Assembly (NCBI GenBank): GCA_946902985.2
Contig: OX336388.2
Location: 227,066,467-227,130,466, forward strand
Direction of reading: 5' to 3'
Length of the DNA: 64,000 nucleotides
From: Meconema thalassinum
Lineage: Eukaryota > Arthropoda > Insecta > Orthoptera > Tettigoniidae
Shown here: one piece after another, positions 1-11,700 of the stretch
Position numbering within the stretch: position 1 is the first letter of the stretch
Layout: each line of letters begins with the position of its first letter
Position numbers and translations under genes: made by a program
The notes under the pieces: model-generated
The model's input: only the letters and a program-made list of their open reading frames with translations
Database searches by the model: none
What the model was told of the DNA's origin: nothing

Positions 1-480
1 TATTTGGATAAAAAAAATAGAGAGAGCAATTATTAACAGCTGGCAGCCCTGCTGGCTCTTAAGAATACACTCATTCATATCTGTTTATGTACACATACTA
101 CATACCAAATTTGGTTGAAATCCAATCGATAGTGTAGAAGTTATATGCATTTAAAAATTGGAACTATCAGAAGGCTTAATTTTTTTTTGGCAACACTGTC
201 ATGTATGGTCTCCAGGAAATTAAACTGAAATAGTATTATCAACATGTGTGCCAATTTTGGAATAGCTCCCATGAATACCTTCCAAGATATCCAACATGGA
301 GCTCAAATTTCTAGTGCGTTTTATCAGCAGTTGGTAGCACTGACATCATTTTCAAATATGGGCGTGAGATATTCCGGTATACATCTTTACTCATACTAAA
401 CTTGGTTCCGATTGCTGCAGCCGTTTAGGAGTTGATAGGGGGGAAACACACACAGCCAGACAGACAAACAGACAGTCAGA
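1..480 (+). repeat. Family A satellite-like interspersed repeat, partial copy
   Basis: Noncoding repeat cut by the window edge. A motif close to TTGGCAGCCCTG / TTGGCAACACTG / TTGGTAGCACTG recurs near 41, 188 and 332, a spacing of 144-147 bp. The same modules in the same order recur at 51100-52440. The copy ends in a conserved block (GCAGCCGTTTAGGAG) followed by a CAGA-rich simple repeat. No reading frame of interest is seen. Confidence 0.75.
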
Positions 481-720
481 AGGACAGACAGACAGAAGGA
501 CAGACAAACAGACTGACACACATTTTCCCGGATTGATCTCATAAGTCTACTTTCTCCTCATTTTTAGCCTATTTTCAATTTTGAAAAAAAAAAGAAGCTT
601 ATGAGATCACCTTCTGTCCGTGTGTGTGTGTGTGTGTGTGTTCGCGCGCGCGCGTGTGTGTGTGTGTGTGTGTGAAGAGAGAGAGTGTGTGTGTGTGTCC
701 CTAATAACTTTTAAACGGCT
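440..720. repeat. Simple-repeat junction (CAGA)n / (GT)n with an inverted repeat
   Basis: A CAGA-type run (about 455-525) is followed by CTCATAAG near 538, a spacer of about 50 bp, CTTATGAG near 597, then a GT/GC dinucleotide run (about 618-700). The blocks flanking both simple repeats are inverted relatives of each other (CCGTTTAGGAG on the left, AAACGGCTGG on the right). Families A and B therefore meet here head to head, and the single strand could fold into a hairpin. Confidence 0.7.
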
Positions 721-1618
721 GGAGCGATTTCAATGAAACTCGGTTAGTACATAGCACTATTCCGGACGACCCCGACCGTGCCCTTCAAATTTTGTTACGT
801 CTCACCAATCCAATATGGCGGATGTGCGAAATATTTCACCAGCATTCAAAATCTCCGAAACTATTCCCGATATCACCCTGGAATTTTGTATGGTGATAAA
901 GGGACCTACTAGAAGTTCACCTATGTTACATTTGAAAAAATGGTAACTACAAAACCAACATGGCGACCTAGCCAATTTGAGACTTTTAAGTACACGTTTC
1001 TCCGATTTAACCAACCAAACGCAATAAAACTTGCTACAGTATATGTTTATACACATTGTAATGCACCGACATCTAACTTGGTTCAATTGTTTACATAACC
1101 ACAAGATGGCGGATGTGCGAAATATATCACCGGCCTTCTATATCTCTGAAACTATTAGCGGTATCACCCTGAAATTTTGTACGGAGATAAAGGGCACTAC
1201 TGGAAGTTCATCTATAAGACTTTCAAAGACCGTTTAACTACAAAACGAACATGGCGACCAAGCGAATTTGAAAATTTTAAATAGACCTTTCTCGCGATTT
1301 AATGTTCCAACCGAATTGAAATCTGGTACAGGAAATGTTTATACACATTGTAATACGCTGGTATCTAATTTAGTTCAATTGTTTATATAACCTCAAGATG
1401 GCGGCTTTGCGAATTTTAAAAATAAGTTTTCATTTCTTGTGTCGTAATCATGCGATCGATGTGAAAGTTTGAATAAAGAACCTACGCAATAATTTTCCTT
1501 TAATGGTACATGACTCTATGGCCTGTACATTTAACAATCCATCATGGCGACCATCCGAAATATTTAGAAGGCTCTGAATATCTACGAATCTATTTTAGCA
1601 ATAAAACTGATTTTTTTA
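597..1618 (+). repeat. Family B ~146-bp modular repeat, copy 1, left part
   Basis: An ATGGCGG-like motif followed by GCGAA recurs near 812, 958, 1104, 1250, 1397 and 1544, every 146-147 bp. Two module types alternate (AAGATGGCGGATGTGCG and AACATGGCGACCAAGCG), giving a dimer of about 292 bp. The copy is interrupted at 1618 by the palindromic element and resumes at 3665. Short reading frames here do not look like genes. Confidence 0.8.
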
Positions 1619-3666
1619 TACTGCTCAAAAAAATTAAAGCACCACTTTTTTCAAAGGCCACCAAATTTTGAAAAGTTGACCTACAAGCTCGAAATCTCAG
1701 TATGACGTTTGTCCTGACGCCTACCAAGCATATGCTTCAGCACAACTCCCCAACTTGAGTAGTTTCGGGGTAGCACCCCGAAAACCAGCCCATTTTCGAA
1801 AACCGCAAATTGAAGTTTGCGAAAAACGCTGCAGGACTTGTCGCAGGTTGCCAAAGCAGTCGAAAATGAATGAGTCTTGCTCTTAAAGGTTCCACAAACA
1901 CGTAGAAATCGTTACATTTGACGTTTGGGAATTTTCAACCCCCTTCATCATCCCCTAAACATGGACTACCATTGGGGGCGTCTGAGAAGGTACCGGGTGT
2001 GTTTAACCATCTGAAAACCTGCACACCGTCCTCAGTTGCTGATTGCAGTAAGTTCTTAAGGCCTCCGGTAATGTCCATACCCCCTAACACCCTCAACTGG
2101 CATGGGACCAAACCACTCCCTCTCGATTCACCCCTAAGGAAGGTTTTAATCGAGATGTTTATCAGTGCTGTGAATGCGGGGGTCTTCCCCTACCGTTTCA
2201 AAAATGGAGCTGTGCCTTTGTCACCACCCCTTCCCCTGCAACCCCCGTTTGTATGATTTTTCGAATCAGGCCCTTTTTAAGGGCTGAAACGAGGTCTTAA
2301 TCGCTGAAAGGGCTGTAAAGATCCTTAGAAGTAGTGGTGACACGAAATCAACCCCTTCCGATTGATGATTGACATTCCGTCCCCGAAATTCGAAATTGTT
2401 GCACCCTCAACCCTCCCTGTCTGGACGCGTAACGCGTCATGGCAGAGTTTTCAGAGTTGGATGGAAATGAAGCTTATGGCCTGACATGGAGCCCAAAACA
2501 GCAGGTTGGATGGAAATTCATCGGTAGGGTGGGAAACGGGACCAAAAAGTTTTCAAAAAAGTTAACAGCCTCTAGTATGTACACCAATGCATAGGCAACC
2601 CACATCACGTCATTTTTCTCTCATTGCCAAACTTTGTAACCTATTGCCGATCATAGGCAACCCACACGCACGGACGTGATGTGGGTTGCCTATGCATGGG
2701 CGTACTTACTGTAGGCTGTACACTTTTTTGAAAAATGTTGGTCCCGTTTCCCAACCTACCGATGAATTTCTATCCAACCTGCTGTTTTGGGCTCCATTGC
2801 AGGCCATAAGCTTCATTTCCATCCAACTCTGAAAACTCTGCCATGCCGCGTTACGCGTCCAGACAGGGAGGGTTGGGGGTGCAAAAATTTCGAATTTGGG
2901 GGACAGAATGTCAATCATCGATCGGAAGGGGTTGATTTCGTGTCACCACTACTTCTAAGGACCTTTACAGCCCTTTCAGCGATTAAGACCTCGTTTCAGC
3001 CCTTAAAAAGGGCCTGATTCGAAAAATCATACAAACGGGGGTTGCAGGGGAAGGGGTGGTGACAAAGGCACAGCTCCTTTTTTGAAACGGTAGGGGAAGA
3101 CCCCCGCATTCACAGCACTGATAAACATCTCGATTAAAACCTTCCTTAGGGGTGAATCGAGAGGGGGTGGTTTGGTCCCATGCCAGTTGAGGGTGTTAGG
3201 GGGTGTGGACATTGCCGGAGGCCTTAAGAACTTACTGCAATCAGCAACTGAGGACGGTGTGCAGGTTTTCAGATGGTTAAACACACCCGGTACCTTCTCA
3301 GACGCCCCCAATGGTAGTCCATGTTTAGGGGATGATGAAGGGGGTTGAAAATTCCCAAACGTCAAATGTAACGATTTCTACGTGTTTGTGGAACCTTTAA
3401 GAGCAAGACTCATTCATTTTCGACTGCTTTGGCAACCTGCGACAAGTCCTGCAGCGTTTTTCGCAAACTTCAATTTGCGGTTTTCGAAAATGGGCTGGTT
3501 TTCGGGGTGCTACCCCGAAACTACTCAAGTTGGGGAGTTGTGCTGAAGCATATGCTTGGTAGGCGTCAGGACAAACGTCATACTGAGATTTCGAGCTTGT
3601 AGGTCAACTTTTCAAAATTTGGTGGCCTTTGAAAAAAGTGGTGCTTTAATTTTTTTGAGCAGTATA
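1617..3666. mobile_element. 2-kb near-perfect palindromic (foldback) DNA element with TA target duplication
   Basis: The two halves are reverse complements about a centre near 2641. The ends read TACTGCTCAAAAAAATT and its complement, flanked by TA on both sides. Arms of about 1 kb run from 1619 to about 2611 and from about 2673 to 3664. The spacer of about 60 bp contains a third copy of the arm motif ATAGGCAACCCACA. A 112-codon open frame occurs in mirror copies in the two arms (1918-2256 plus, 3027-3365 minus) with 4 amino-acid differences. It lacks an ATG at its start and I do not treat it as a gene. The uninterrupted relative of the flanking repeat near 57690 has a single TATGTTCAT at this site, so the insertion duplicated TA, as Tc1/mariner-type elements do. 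No transposase is present, so the element is non-autonomous. Confidence 0.85.
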
Positions 3667-4172
3667 TGTTCATAGGGGCTATGAACTTAAGTTCACATAT
3701 TGGACTTTAAATAACCTGGTGATTACAAATCCAACATGGCGGCGACGCGAATTATAAATATTCACATGGACGTTTCTCGCAATTTAACCATCCGAGTGCA
3801 GTGAAACTTGGTACAGTAAATCCTTATATGAATGTTAATCCACTGGCGTCTAATTTATTTCAATTGTTTACATAACCACAAGATGGCAGCTGTTCGAAAT
3901 TTTAAAATATCCTTGTTACTTCTTTTGTTCTAATCATGCGATTGAAGTTTGAATGCTACACGTACACAATAATCTTCATGTAACAGTACATTACTCTAGG
4001 ACCTACATAATAAAATCCAACATGGCGGCCAGGCGAAGTATTTAGTCGGTTCTCAACAACTACGAATCTATTACAGCAATCAAATTGAAATTTTGTATGT
4101 AGATTGAAGCAATTAAAATAAGTAGGATATATGAAAATAGGCTGTATAGTTCTTCACGGAACTACTTGTTGC
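3665..4172 (+). repeat. Family B modular repeat, copy 1, right part
   Basis: Continuation of the array beyond the palindromic element. ATGGCGG-like motifs lie near 3734, 3883 and 4019. Removing the 2046-bp insertion restores near-regular spacing with the left part. The copy ends with AGTTCTTCACGGAACTACTTGTT, a block also seen at the ends of the other copies (near 31530 and, inverted, near 51010). Confidence 0.75.
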
Positions 4173-4239
4173 AAGACGTGAAATGTATGCTAAAAATCAC
4201 TGTGTAGACATTGGAGGGACATGTTTCAAGGCCTAATTG

Positions 4240-4607
4240 TTTTTGGCCCCTTAATCAGCTGATATGGATAAATAAATGTCAAAGACACAAGAAAATGTTG
4301 CGTAACACACTTTCCACATCATCTATCTACTGTCTCCTGTCTCTTCCTCTTGTCCTTCTTCCATCCGGTCTTTGTGTAAACACCATTTTGACGCTACGTG
4401 ATTCTGGTATTCTCTGTACGTGTGCTGCCCATTTCTAATTTTTCACCTCACTATCTGCCTGTCCGAAGAGTTCCTGTAGTTCCACATTTGTCCTTATTCT
4501 CCAACCTTCCTCCTCTCCCACTGGCCCGCATATCTTCCTCAAGATCTTTCTTTCCCATCTTCACAGGCAGTCTTCTTCTCTTCTATCAGAACCCAACCTT
4601 CCGATCC
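4240..4607 (-). pseudogene. LINE (RTE-like) C-terminal remnant, distal part, split by the LTR array
   Basis: On the minus strand this reads, with frameshifts, as the region after the reverse transcriptase domain of an RTE-like LINE: a SEGW stretch, then a KICGPV-like block and a WRIRTN-like block, both typical of these C-termini. The sequence upstream in the same LINE lies at 30370-30496, on the other side of the retrotransposon array. Joining the two across a single GTAT restores continuity through a YGSE-type motif. The fragment has stops and no intact frame. Confidence 0.6.
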
Positions 4608-4611
4608 ATAC
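4608..4611. repeat. Target-site duplication ATAC, left
   Basis: ATAC directly precedes the first LTR (TGTACCC...). The same four bases follow the last LTR at 30366-30369. The bases beyond them differ on the two sides, so the duplication is 4 bp, as usual for gypsy-class integrases. Confidence 0.85.
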
Positions 4612-6432
4612 TGTACCCATGTGAGTAATCTCGTTGGATAATATGCATCTGCCTCCAACTAGCATCAGCTCTCAGGCGTGTACGGTAACCCCAATTTTGC
4701 AGTGCATATTTTGGATTTGAGGCAAAAAGGTATCAACTCTACAATGATAAAGCACAACTCTATTCTAAAACTTTAATTCATTGAAATAAATCATGGCTTC
4801 AAACACAAAACAATACCCAAAAAGCATAAAATAAAAGCAAACAAAAATTTTTACTTCCACAATCCACAAGTAAACAAATATGAAATCACAACAAAGTCAT
4901 AACTAGCCATAATGCTTTACCCTTCTGTGAACTTCACAAGGATATACTAGTGCGCTGATGCACCTACGACTTCAAAACAAACTGTACATTAACATAACAG
5001 TCATACAATGTGACTTCTTTAATATTACAACAAGGATTATTCCTTAAACCTCTTTATGTTAAACAATTATGTGTGCCGTGCGTGTTTTAATATTTTCTTC
5101 TCACCGATGAAATGCTTTGCATGCATTTACCTATTTGGACGTTGCACCAAAATCAACGTGCAACTCCATAATTATGTAAGCTACCCCCTACACATCCTCC
5201 AATTATATGGTTTCACCGCATGCTGTCTGTGATTCCTAGATAAAACGTTACGTTATAGCTTATGTCGGATTGTACGATAGACTACCTCGCGCTCATGGCG
5301 ATTGGCATCTAGTCACCAACCACATGACTTGGTTCCAGTGACAGTACAAATATATCATGTAACTATTCGTCAGATAGCTAAATTAATGAACCATCAGGAT
5401 TAACTATAATTATCCATGTGTTCACAAACCACATGGCTATAATACTCAACATAACAATCTTGCATTATATGTCATTTCAACAAGGTCTAGACTCTTCCCT
5501 CTTTTACTTGCCTGAGCGGTCCGGGTGGTTGGCTCCGACCCTCGGCTAAGGAAATCGCTACACAATAGAAAGTGGAATGGGTCGTTTCACCAATTACCTC
5601 GACCTTTCTAAAAGTTTGAAAGCCTCCCTCTCTCTAAGCAGTGGAGATTTACAAGACAAAATATTGTGTCCTGACCGACACACATGTTCCCAAAGGATCT
5701 TAATTGACTATTATGCCAACAGGTATTGAATGAGCTTTTGTAATTATTCCTACGTCGAGGATAATGATTAATTAATGGCCTCACATGGGTCCATCCAACA
5801 TGAAGGTTCGGGGTTCGTAATGCATGAGCCTGGCGGTTGACCGATGTCTCAAGTATAATATAGGCGCACAAAACCACTGTCGCCATGAGTTTTCGCTGCC
5901 CACGAGCGTACATAACTCATCTATAAGTTCTCGGGAAATCATGGAGCTGCGAGGTGTCCCTGTTTCCTCGGCTCTTATAAAGATTCCAATCCGGAACACA
6001 TTTCAATCCTTTCTTCAGAGTTAGGGTCCATCACTACAACTCTGGAATAGATAATATCTCCAACAATGTCCACGACATAGGAGAATTCATACGTAGAATA
6101 GACTATCTGGCCCCTAATGCTCCATGCTACGACATTCCGACCTCTAATATTAAGAGAAATCTAACATTTACTCTATAAGCTTCTCAATTAAGCTGCAAAT
6201 TCAATTCAATAAAAGCTCTTTCATTACTGGTATCATTACCGAATATATGCAATATTCTGATATAAAACTTCTTTCCATAGTTACTGTAATGTAATCTCAT
6301 TGTAACATCTCCCTGCTTAGATTGATAAGTCTTGCACTTAGCGTTAATAATTCTCGCTTACAACAATTTATTTGTTTCCTGATGTGTTCATTCATACTCT
6401 TAATAACCATTATTATTATTATCATCATTTCT

Positions 6433-6540
6433 CACTGACATAAATGACCAAAATCATAATTTACCATTATTATTATAAATCTCATTGACATAAATGACCA
6501 AAATCATCATTTATTATTATTCTCACATAAATTACCAAAT
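6433..6540. repeat. Direct duplication in the LTR with (ATT)n
   Basis: The stretch CATAAATGACCAAAATCAT occurs twice about 60 bp apart, each followed by a short ATT/TTA run. The same structure recurs in the other two LTR copies (about 17259-17366 and 28085-28192). On the minus strand the AAT runs include AATAAA-like hexamers that could act in 3'-end formation. That role is inferred. Confidence 0.6.
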
Positions 6541-7857
6541 TTCCGACATAGCTAGACGTTTTAAACTCGAACAATCGCGTTCGTTGCATTTACATAACTG
6601 ATTGCCATTCTTAATTCATAGTGGGAATAATTACTCCACTTAATGATACAAATCAACATTTCAACTCTATAAAAATCAACTCATTACTGATTAAACATGG
6701 AGGATCAGCCTCCTAACTGACTTTTACTGGCATCTATAAGGAATTCACAATATCTTTACGGAATCACAGACATGCATCGGTCCATACTTCTACATGATCA
6801 TAACCATAATTTGTGGGGTACTTACATCTCTATAGGCATCTAAGGTGGCTCCGACCAATCATATTCTTCCATGTCGCCCGCCATAATGGGTTTAACGCGA
6901 CATATTTCTCTTGTTTACACACATTTGATTACACATAATTTCTATCACCAACACGACACGTTGCATACCTTTCAGGAAGTTATCACTCCCCAAACATGTG
7001 AAACACTTCATCAAACACTACTTTAAATGATATTTTTACATATACATTACACTGAACACTCGTCACTTATACACACTTCAATGCTGAAATTCCCTAGCAG
7101 AGATCGAAATTGCAGGTGTCGACGGCATCTTACGTTACCAACTCCTGATTGAAAGTCTGGTTATCTGCTCTCGGAACTCTCCAACAGTTTTATGACGATC
7201 ATTACTCCTACAGTAAGCGTCCTGCGTTACATCAATACGCTGGCTCCCAAACATGAGCGTTAACATCTGGTACTCTCATGGCAATACCAAACACTTAGTA
7301 GAGTTTCTTTCGCGCATTCTATCGTAGTTACACATATACGATTAGTTAATACTATACACACTGCGCTTAATAAAGTTCAACACTTTCACAAATAATTATA
7401 TACAATAGTGCTACCGTTAGTCTATACGGTGCTTCGTAACTGAACACGTCATAGTTCGTGCGGCTGATTATGCCTGTATCACGACTATTATTCAATACAA
7501 GCGTATTTACTGTTTCTATTACACATACCCGTCTTTGTTCGGCGTCTTGATGAATAGAATCGTCATGCGTTTTGCCTTGACGAACTTGCTTCAACCTGGC
7601 TGTAGCTGACTGAAGTTTCACTCGAAGACTGCACGTAGCTTATTTGAAGACTTCTGTCTGCGGCTTACACGCTGTCTCGTACTGCTGCATATTTGCTGCA
7701 TACTGATTGCAACTTATTGCCATTGTGCTACAATTGACAATTGAGTAAGACTGTAACTGGCTGTAACTGCGCTTGGCGGCATGTAGACTGCGTGACAACT
7801 GAGTTAGACTGAGCTTGACTGAGTTAGAACAGAGTGAGTTTCAAAGTGAGGTTCAAC

Positions 7858-7890
7858 TGAGAGCTCCTCCTGGGGTCTACTCCCTTATAT
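7858..7890 (-). promoter_or_regulatory. Predicted LTR core promoter: TATA box plus initiator
   Basis: On the minus strand ATATAAGGG starts at 7890, and CTCAGTT, an arthropod-type TCAGT initiator, has its A at 7858. The T of TATAAG (7889) lies 31 bases upstream of that A, the textbook spacing. If used, U3 is about 855 bp and R plus U5 about 3.2 kb. The same pair sits at 18684-18716 and 29510-29542 in the other LTRs; the copy at 18684 would drive internal copy A and that at 29510 copy B. Confidence 0.6.
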
Positions 7891-8713
7891 CGGATTTCCA
7901 CAGAAAGTAGAGCAACATCTTCCCGCGTAATCTTCGCTCCTCTCACAGCATGATTCAGGTCTTCAAACCATGATCATTGTGTTCCTCTCTCTTCACAGGT
8001 CCCAAAACTATATGTGTGCAAAGGAATCGCTCGTTCAATTAATTAATATTAATTCCTTTCTCCATGGCGTGGGACGCTACCTAGTCGGGAAATCCCCTAC
8101 AACATCTCCACATCCATCCGCGAACAATGGTCGTTTTACAGTCCTTACGCACATCACTAAATATGCACCAATTTCGCAGGTAAAAGACTCTAAAATTATC
8201 TTCTTGCCAAGATATTCACCTGTGTGCAACTCTCATCTCGATTCGTTACTCCAATCACGAGTAATCAATGATTTTTCTGGGCATTTCACCGCCCCTACTC
8301 CAAATCTATTCTCCGTCGGGGAATAACTGTGTCATTATTCAGGCCTCTCCCCTGCTCCAGACGACATAATGGGGTGACAGAGATGGACGTGGCTCCACTG
8401 GGACCAACCCACAATTCTGGGCCGATTAGTAAATGTCAGCTCTGCCCTCCTCTGTGCTTCAAACTCCCAATAGCTTACACCAAATCGTCTTATAATGATA
8501 TAATCTGCTCATTATTTCCTACATTATTTTAATAAATAATGCCATTTCATCAAAAATCACACCAGTGATTAACTATACATTTCTTTCGAGGGGTTTTCAC
8601 CAAGAAACTCCCTGTACAGATCTCTGGTTCGCTTCCTGGCGGAACCTTTTTACTGAGATCACAGTCTCTGAGAACCATGTTCGATTCCAGTCAGCATAAC
8701 CCCATCGGGTTCA

Positions 8714-8724
8714 TGTTCCCCTTG
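8714..8724 (-). other. Polypurine tract, internal copy A
   Basis: On the minus strand the bases just before the 3' LTR read AAGGGGAACA, then TGAACCC of the LTR. A purine-rich tract abutting the 3' LTR is the expected plus-strand primer site for reverse transcription. The same sequence occurs at 19540-19550 in copy B. Confidence 0.75.
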
Positions 8725-8794
8725 CAAAACTTATAAAAGTCCAATGCAAGTGGCTTATATAAGTAACCAGCTGACTGTCGACCACCGTCTGTGT

Positions 8795-11700
8795 TTACGT
8801 CTGGGGTCCTTCACCTTGTCTGGCTGCGAGTGGGTTAGTAGTGTTCCCCCTTCCACACTCGGCCTTGTTTCTGAGCTGTCTATTCTCCCTGCGAAGGGTC
8901 GCGTTTACAGCCTCAACCTCTCTGGCTACTCTGACCATTTCTTCATAGAATTCTCGCAAACACTGGCATTCTTTCTGCTCTCCGCTTACTCTGGGTAAAC
9001 TGTCTGTTTCTTGTCCCGTCTCGCCGTTCCAACATTCAGGTCTGCCTGCTTGGCTGCCTCCGCTCTCCACGTTGAGTTGGGTGTGTGTTACTAATTCTTC
9101 TTCTGGTTCATCGAATTCTTCTGGCGAGTAATAAATTTTTAAGTTGGCTATGTTCATAACGACCTCGTTTCCATTCTCTAAATGCCTTAACCTGTATGCA
9201 TTGTTCTGGAGGTCTCTTATCACCTCGAACGGGCCGTGGTAAGCAAAAATGAACTTTTTATACTTCCGTGCCTCTGGATCTGAACTGGCGGGTTTCTTAA
9301 TTAAAACTTTCTGTCCCACGAGAAGCGGTTTATGATACCTCTTCGCACGATTCCTTCTCTGACGTCTCTCCGCCTGTGCTTTGAGATATTCAAAGGTTCG
9401 TTGGATCCTCAATTCTCTACCGGGCTGTGCGTCTACAGGTAATGGAATAACACCATTCCACGGTCTCTCTGGTCTCTGATCCAGATGTAGAGTAACGGGA
9501 ACCTGACCTGTCGCCTCATGTACAGTATTATTTATACAGTATTCAATTACTTCTAGAAATTCAATCCAACGCCACTTCGCTTCAGAACAGTAGATCTTCA
9601 TGTATTTCTGGATCTCTCTCATTACTCTTTCAACGGGACTTGCCTCAGGATGGCGAATGGTAGATAAAATCTGCCTAATTCCTAGAGTTTCCAGTTCTCG
9701 ACGAAATTCTGCACTAGTAAAGCAACTTCCGTGGTCCGAGAGAATGTTATCCGGCTTCCCAAGAATCGGAATAACTCTCTCTTTCAGGCGCTTCAAGACC
9801 TGTTTTGAACTTGTCTTTTGAATGGGGCACAACACCACCATTTTCGAAAATACATCCATGGCTACAAAAATGTGTCTATTGCCTCTACGTGCTCTAGGCA
9901 ATGGTCCAAAGTTGTCGATACTCAATAGCTGCCTTGGCTTCTCTGGTAACAACGGGATAGGTCGTTGCCTCATTAAAAAGGGATTCGGCTTTACCCTTTG
10001 GCAAAGATCACATGTTCTAATAGCATTTCTCACCGTTTCTCTCAATTTTGGCCAAGTAAATGCTTCCTTCAACAGAGCACAGATTTTATCTATCCCCGGA
10101 TGGCCAAATGCTCTGTGGGCTAGCCATACTAATCTCCTCTGCAAAGATGCAGGAATTACAATCCTTTGACGTGTATGATCCGCATCGTCCCACCTGTGTA
10201 ATATCTGATTATACCATACATAATCTGTTGCCAATGCCTCCGCCTCTCTGTATATCGCAGTTCCCCTTGCTAAGCGTCCCTCGAAGTAATCGATTATCAT
10301 CTTCAACCATGGGTCTTCGCGTTGTAGGTTGGTAATGTTCCTTAAGTCATCCAACGTCTTCTGATCTCGATTCTCAATCTGGACCGCTAGTACTTCTTCT
10401 TCTCTAGGGTAACGACTTAATATGTCCGGTATTACATTCTCTTTCCCTGGACAGTATTCTATTTCCACATTAAATTGCTGGATATACAGGGACCATCTTG
10501 TCAATCTCTGACTAGACAAATCTGTCTTTAACAAAAATGTTAAAGCTTTATGGTCTGTTCTCAGAACTATTCGGAAGCCGTACACGAGTTTGTGCCACGA
10601 TTGCAACGCGTACAAAATTGCGAGCAATTCTATCTCTGTGATCGTGTAATTTTTCTCATGGGCTCTCAGTCTTCTGCTTATAAAGGCGATAAAAACTTTC
10701 TTCTCAGGCTGGTCAACATTTTCCTGGAATAGCATCGCTCCAATCCCAATAAGTGATGCATCCGTCTGTATGATGAACTTCTGGGTATAATCTGGGTATC
10801 CCAGTTTCACATATTCCAAAAGCATTTGTTTTGACCTCACGAATGCTTCCTGACATTGCTCCGTCCAATTCCATCTGCCGCCTTTCTTCAATAGGTCCTG
10901 CAGTGGTGCTACTGTCGCAGTATAGTTTGGGCAGTGGTTCGAAAAGAATCCAATTACTCCCAAATACTGTCGGACGTGCTTAACTTTCGTGGGTCGAGGG
11001 AAATTCCGAATTACCTCCAATTTATCTGGATTAGGCTTCACTCCATTTGCATCAATAACATGCCCTAGGAATTTAACTTCCCTCTGACAGAAGTGCGATT
11101 TCTTGATATTAACCTTAAAGTTAGCCTCTCGAAGGTCATCTAGCAACTTCTTCAGGTCTCTCATGTGCTCCTCCAGAGATTCTGATGTGAGTAGAATGTC
11201 GTCTACATATCTGATGGTACTCTCTTTAACCTCATCTGATAGATTGCGATCTAACGCTCTTATCAGGGCTGAACCAGCTGTTTTCAACCCAAAAAGTAGC
11301 CTTAAAAATGTGAATGTATGTTGATCAAACATAAATCCTGTCAACAGACTAGTTTTCTTCTCTAATTCAAGATGGTGGAAACTGGATGTGATATCCAAGT
11401 TTGAGAATATAGTTTTTCCTTTAAACTTCCTGAGGATCTCTTTAATAGGTGGCACTTGGTCAAATTCCGGAATAACTCTCAAATTTAAGCGTCTCAGGTC
11501 CAAGCAGACTCTGACAGATCCGTCTGTCTTTGGTACAATTACCAATGGACTTACATAAGGCGTAGGTGTTTTCTCAATAACACCGGCCTCCAACATCTCC
11601 TGAATTGCCTCTTTCACTTTAGCATAATGCTTTTCAGCTATAGGGTAGGGTTTCTGCCTAAATGGTGTCCACTCACTGACTTGAAAAGCATAAGTGAAGT

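Larger units (their letters stand above)
4612..8713 (-). repeat. LTR of the tandem Ty3/gypsy element, left copy (3' LTR of internal copy A)
   Basis: This is a direct repeat of 4,102 bp present three times at a 10,826-bp interval. It begins TGTACCC and ends GGGTTCA on the plus strand, so in element orientation (minus) it runs TGAACCC...GGGTACA with near-perfect 7-bp terminal inversions. All open frames I compared are identical among the three copies, so divergence is essentially nil. It is unusually long for a gypsy LTR. Short open frames inside it (up to 118 codons) resemble nothing I know. It holds a promoter-like TATA plus Inr pair near 7858-7890 and a short direct duplication near 6433-6540. 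Confidence 0.92.

Noticed and set aside
1918..2256. 112-codon open frame in the palindromic element, mirrored at 3027-3365
   Set aside because: It exists twice because the element is a palindrome, does not start with ATG, is Pro/Ser-rich without a recognisable domain, and nothing suggests translation.
5608..8532. Open frames of 66-118 codons inside the long LTRs
   Set aside because: They are identical in all LTR copies only because the LTRs are identical. They match no family and overlap the predicted promoter and leader. An accessory gene in the LTR cannot be excluded but has no support.
8714..8795. An env-like gene after pol in the left element
   Set aside because: Only about 80 bp lie between the pol stop and the 3' LTR, and no membrane-protein frame is present anywhere in the internal region.
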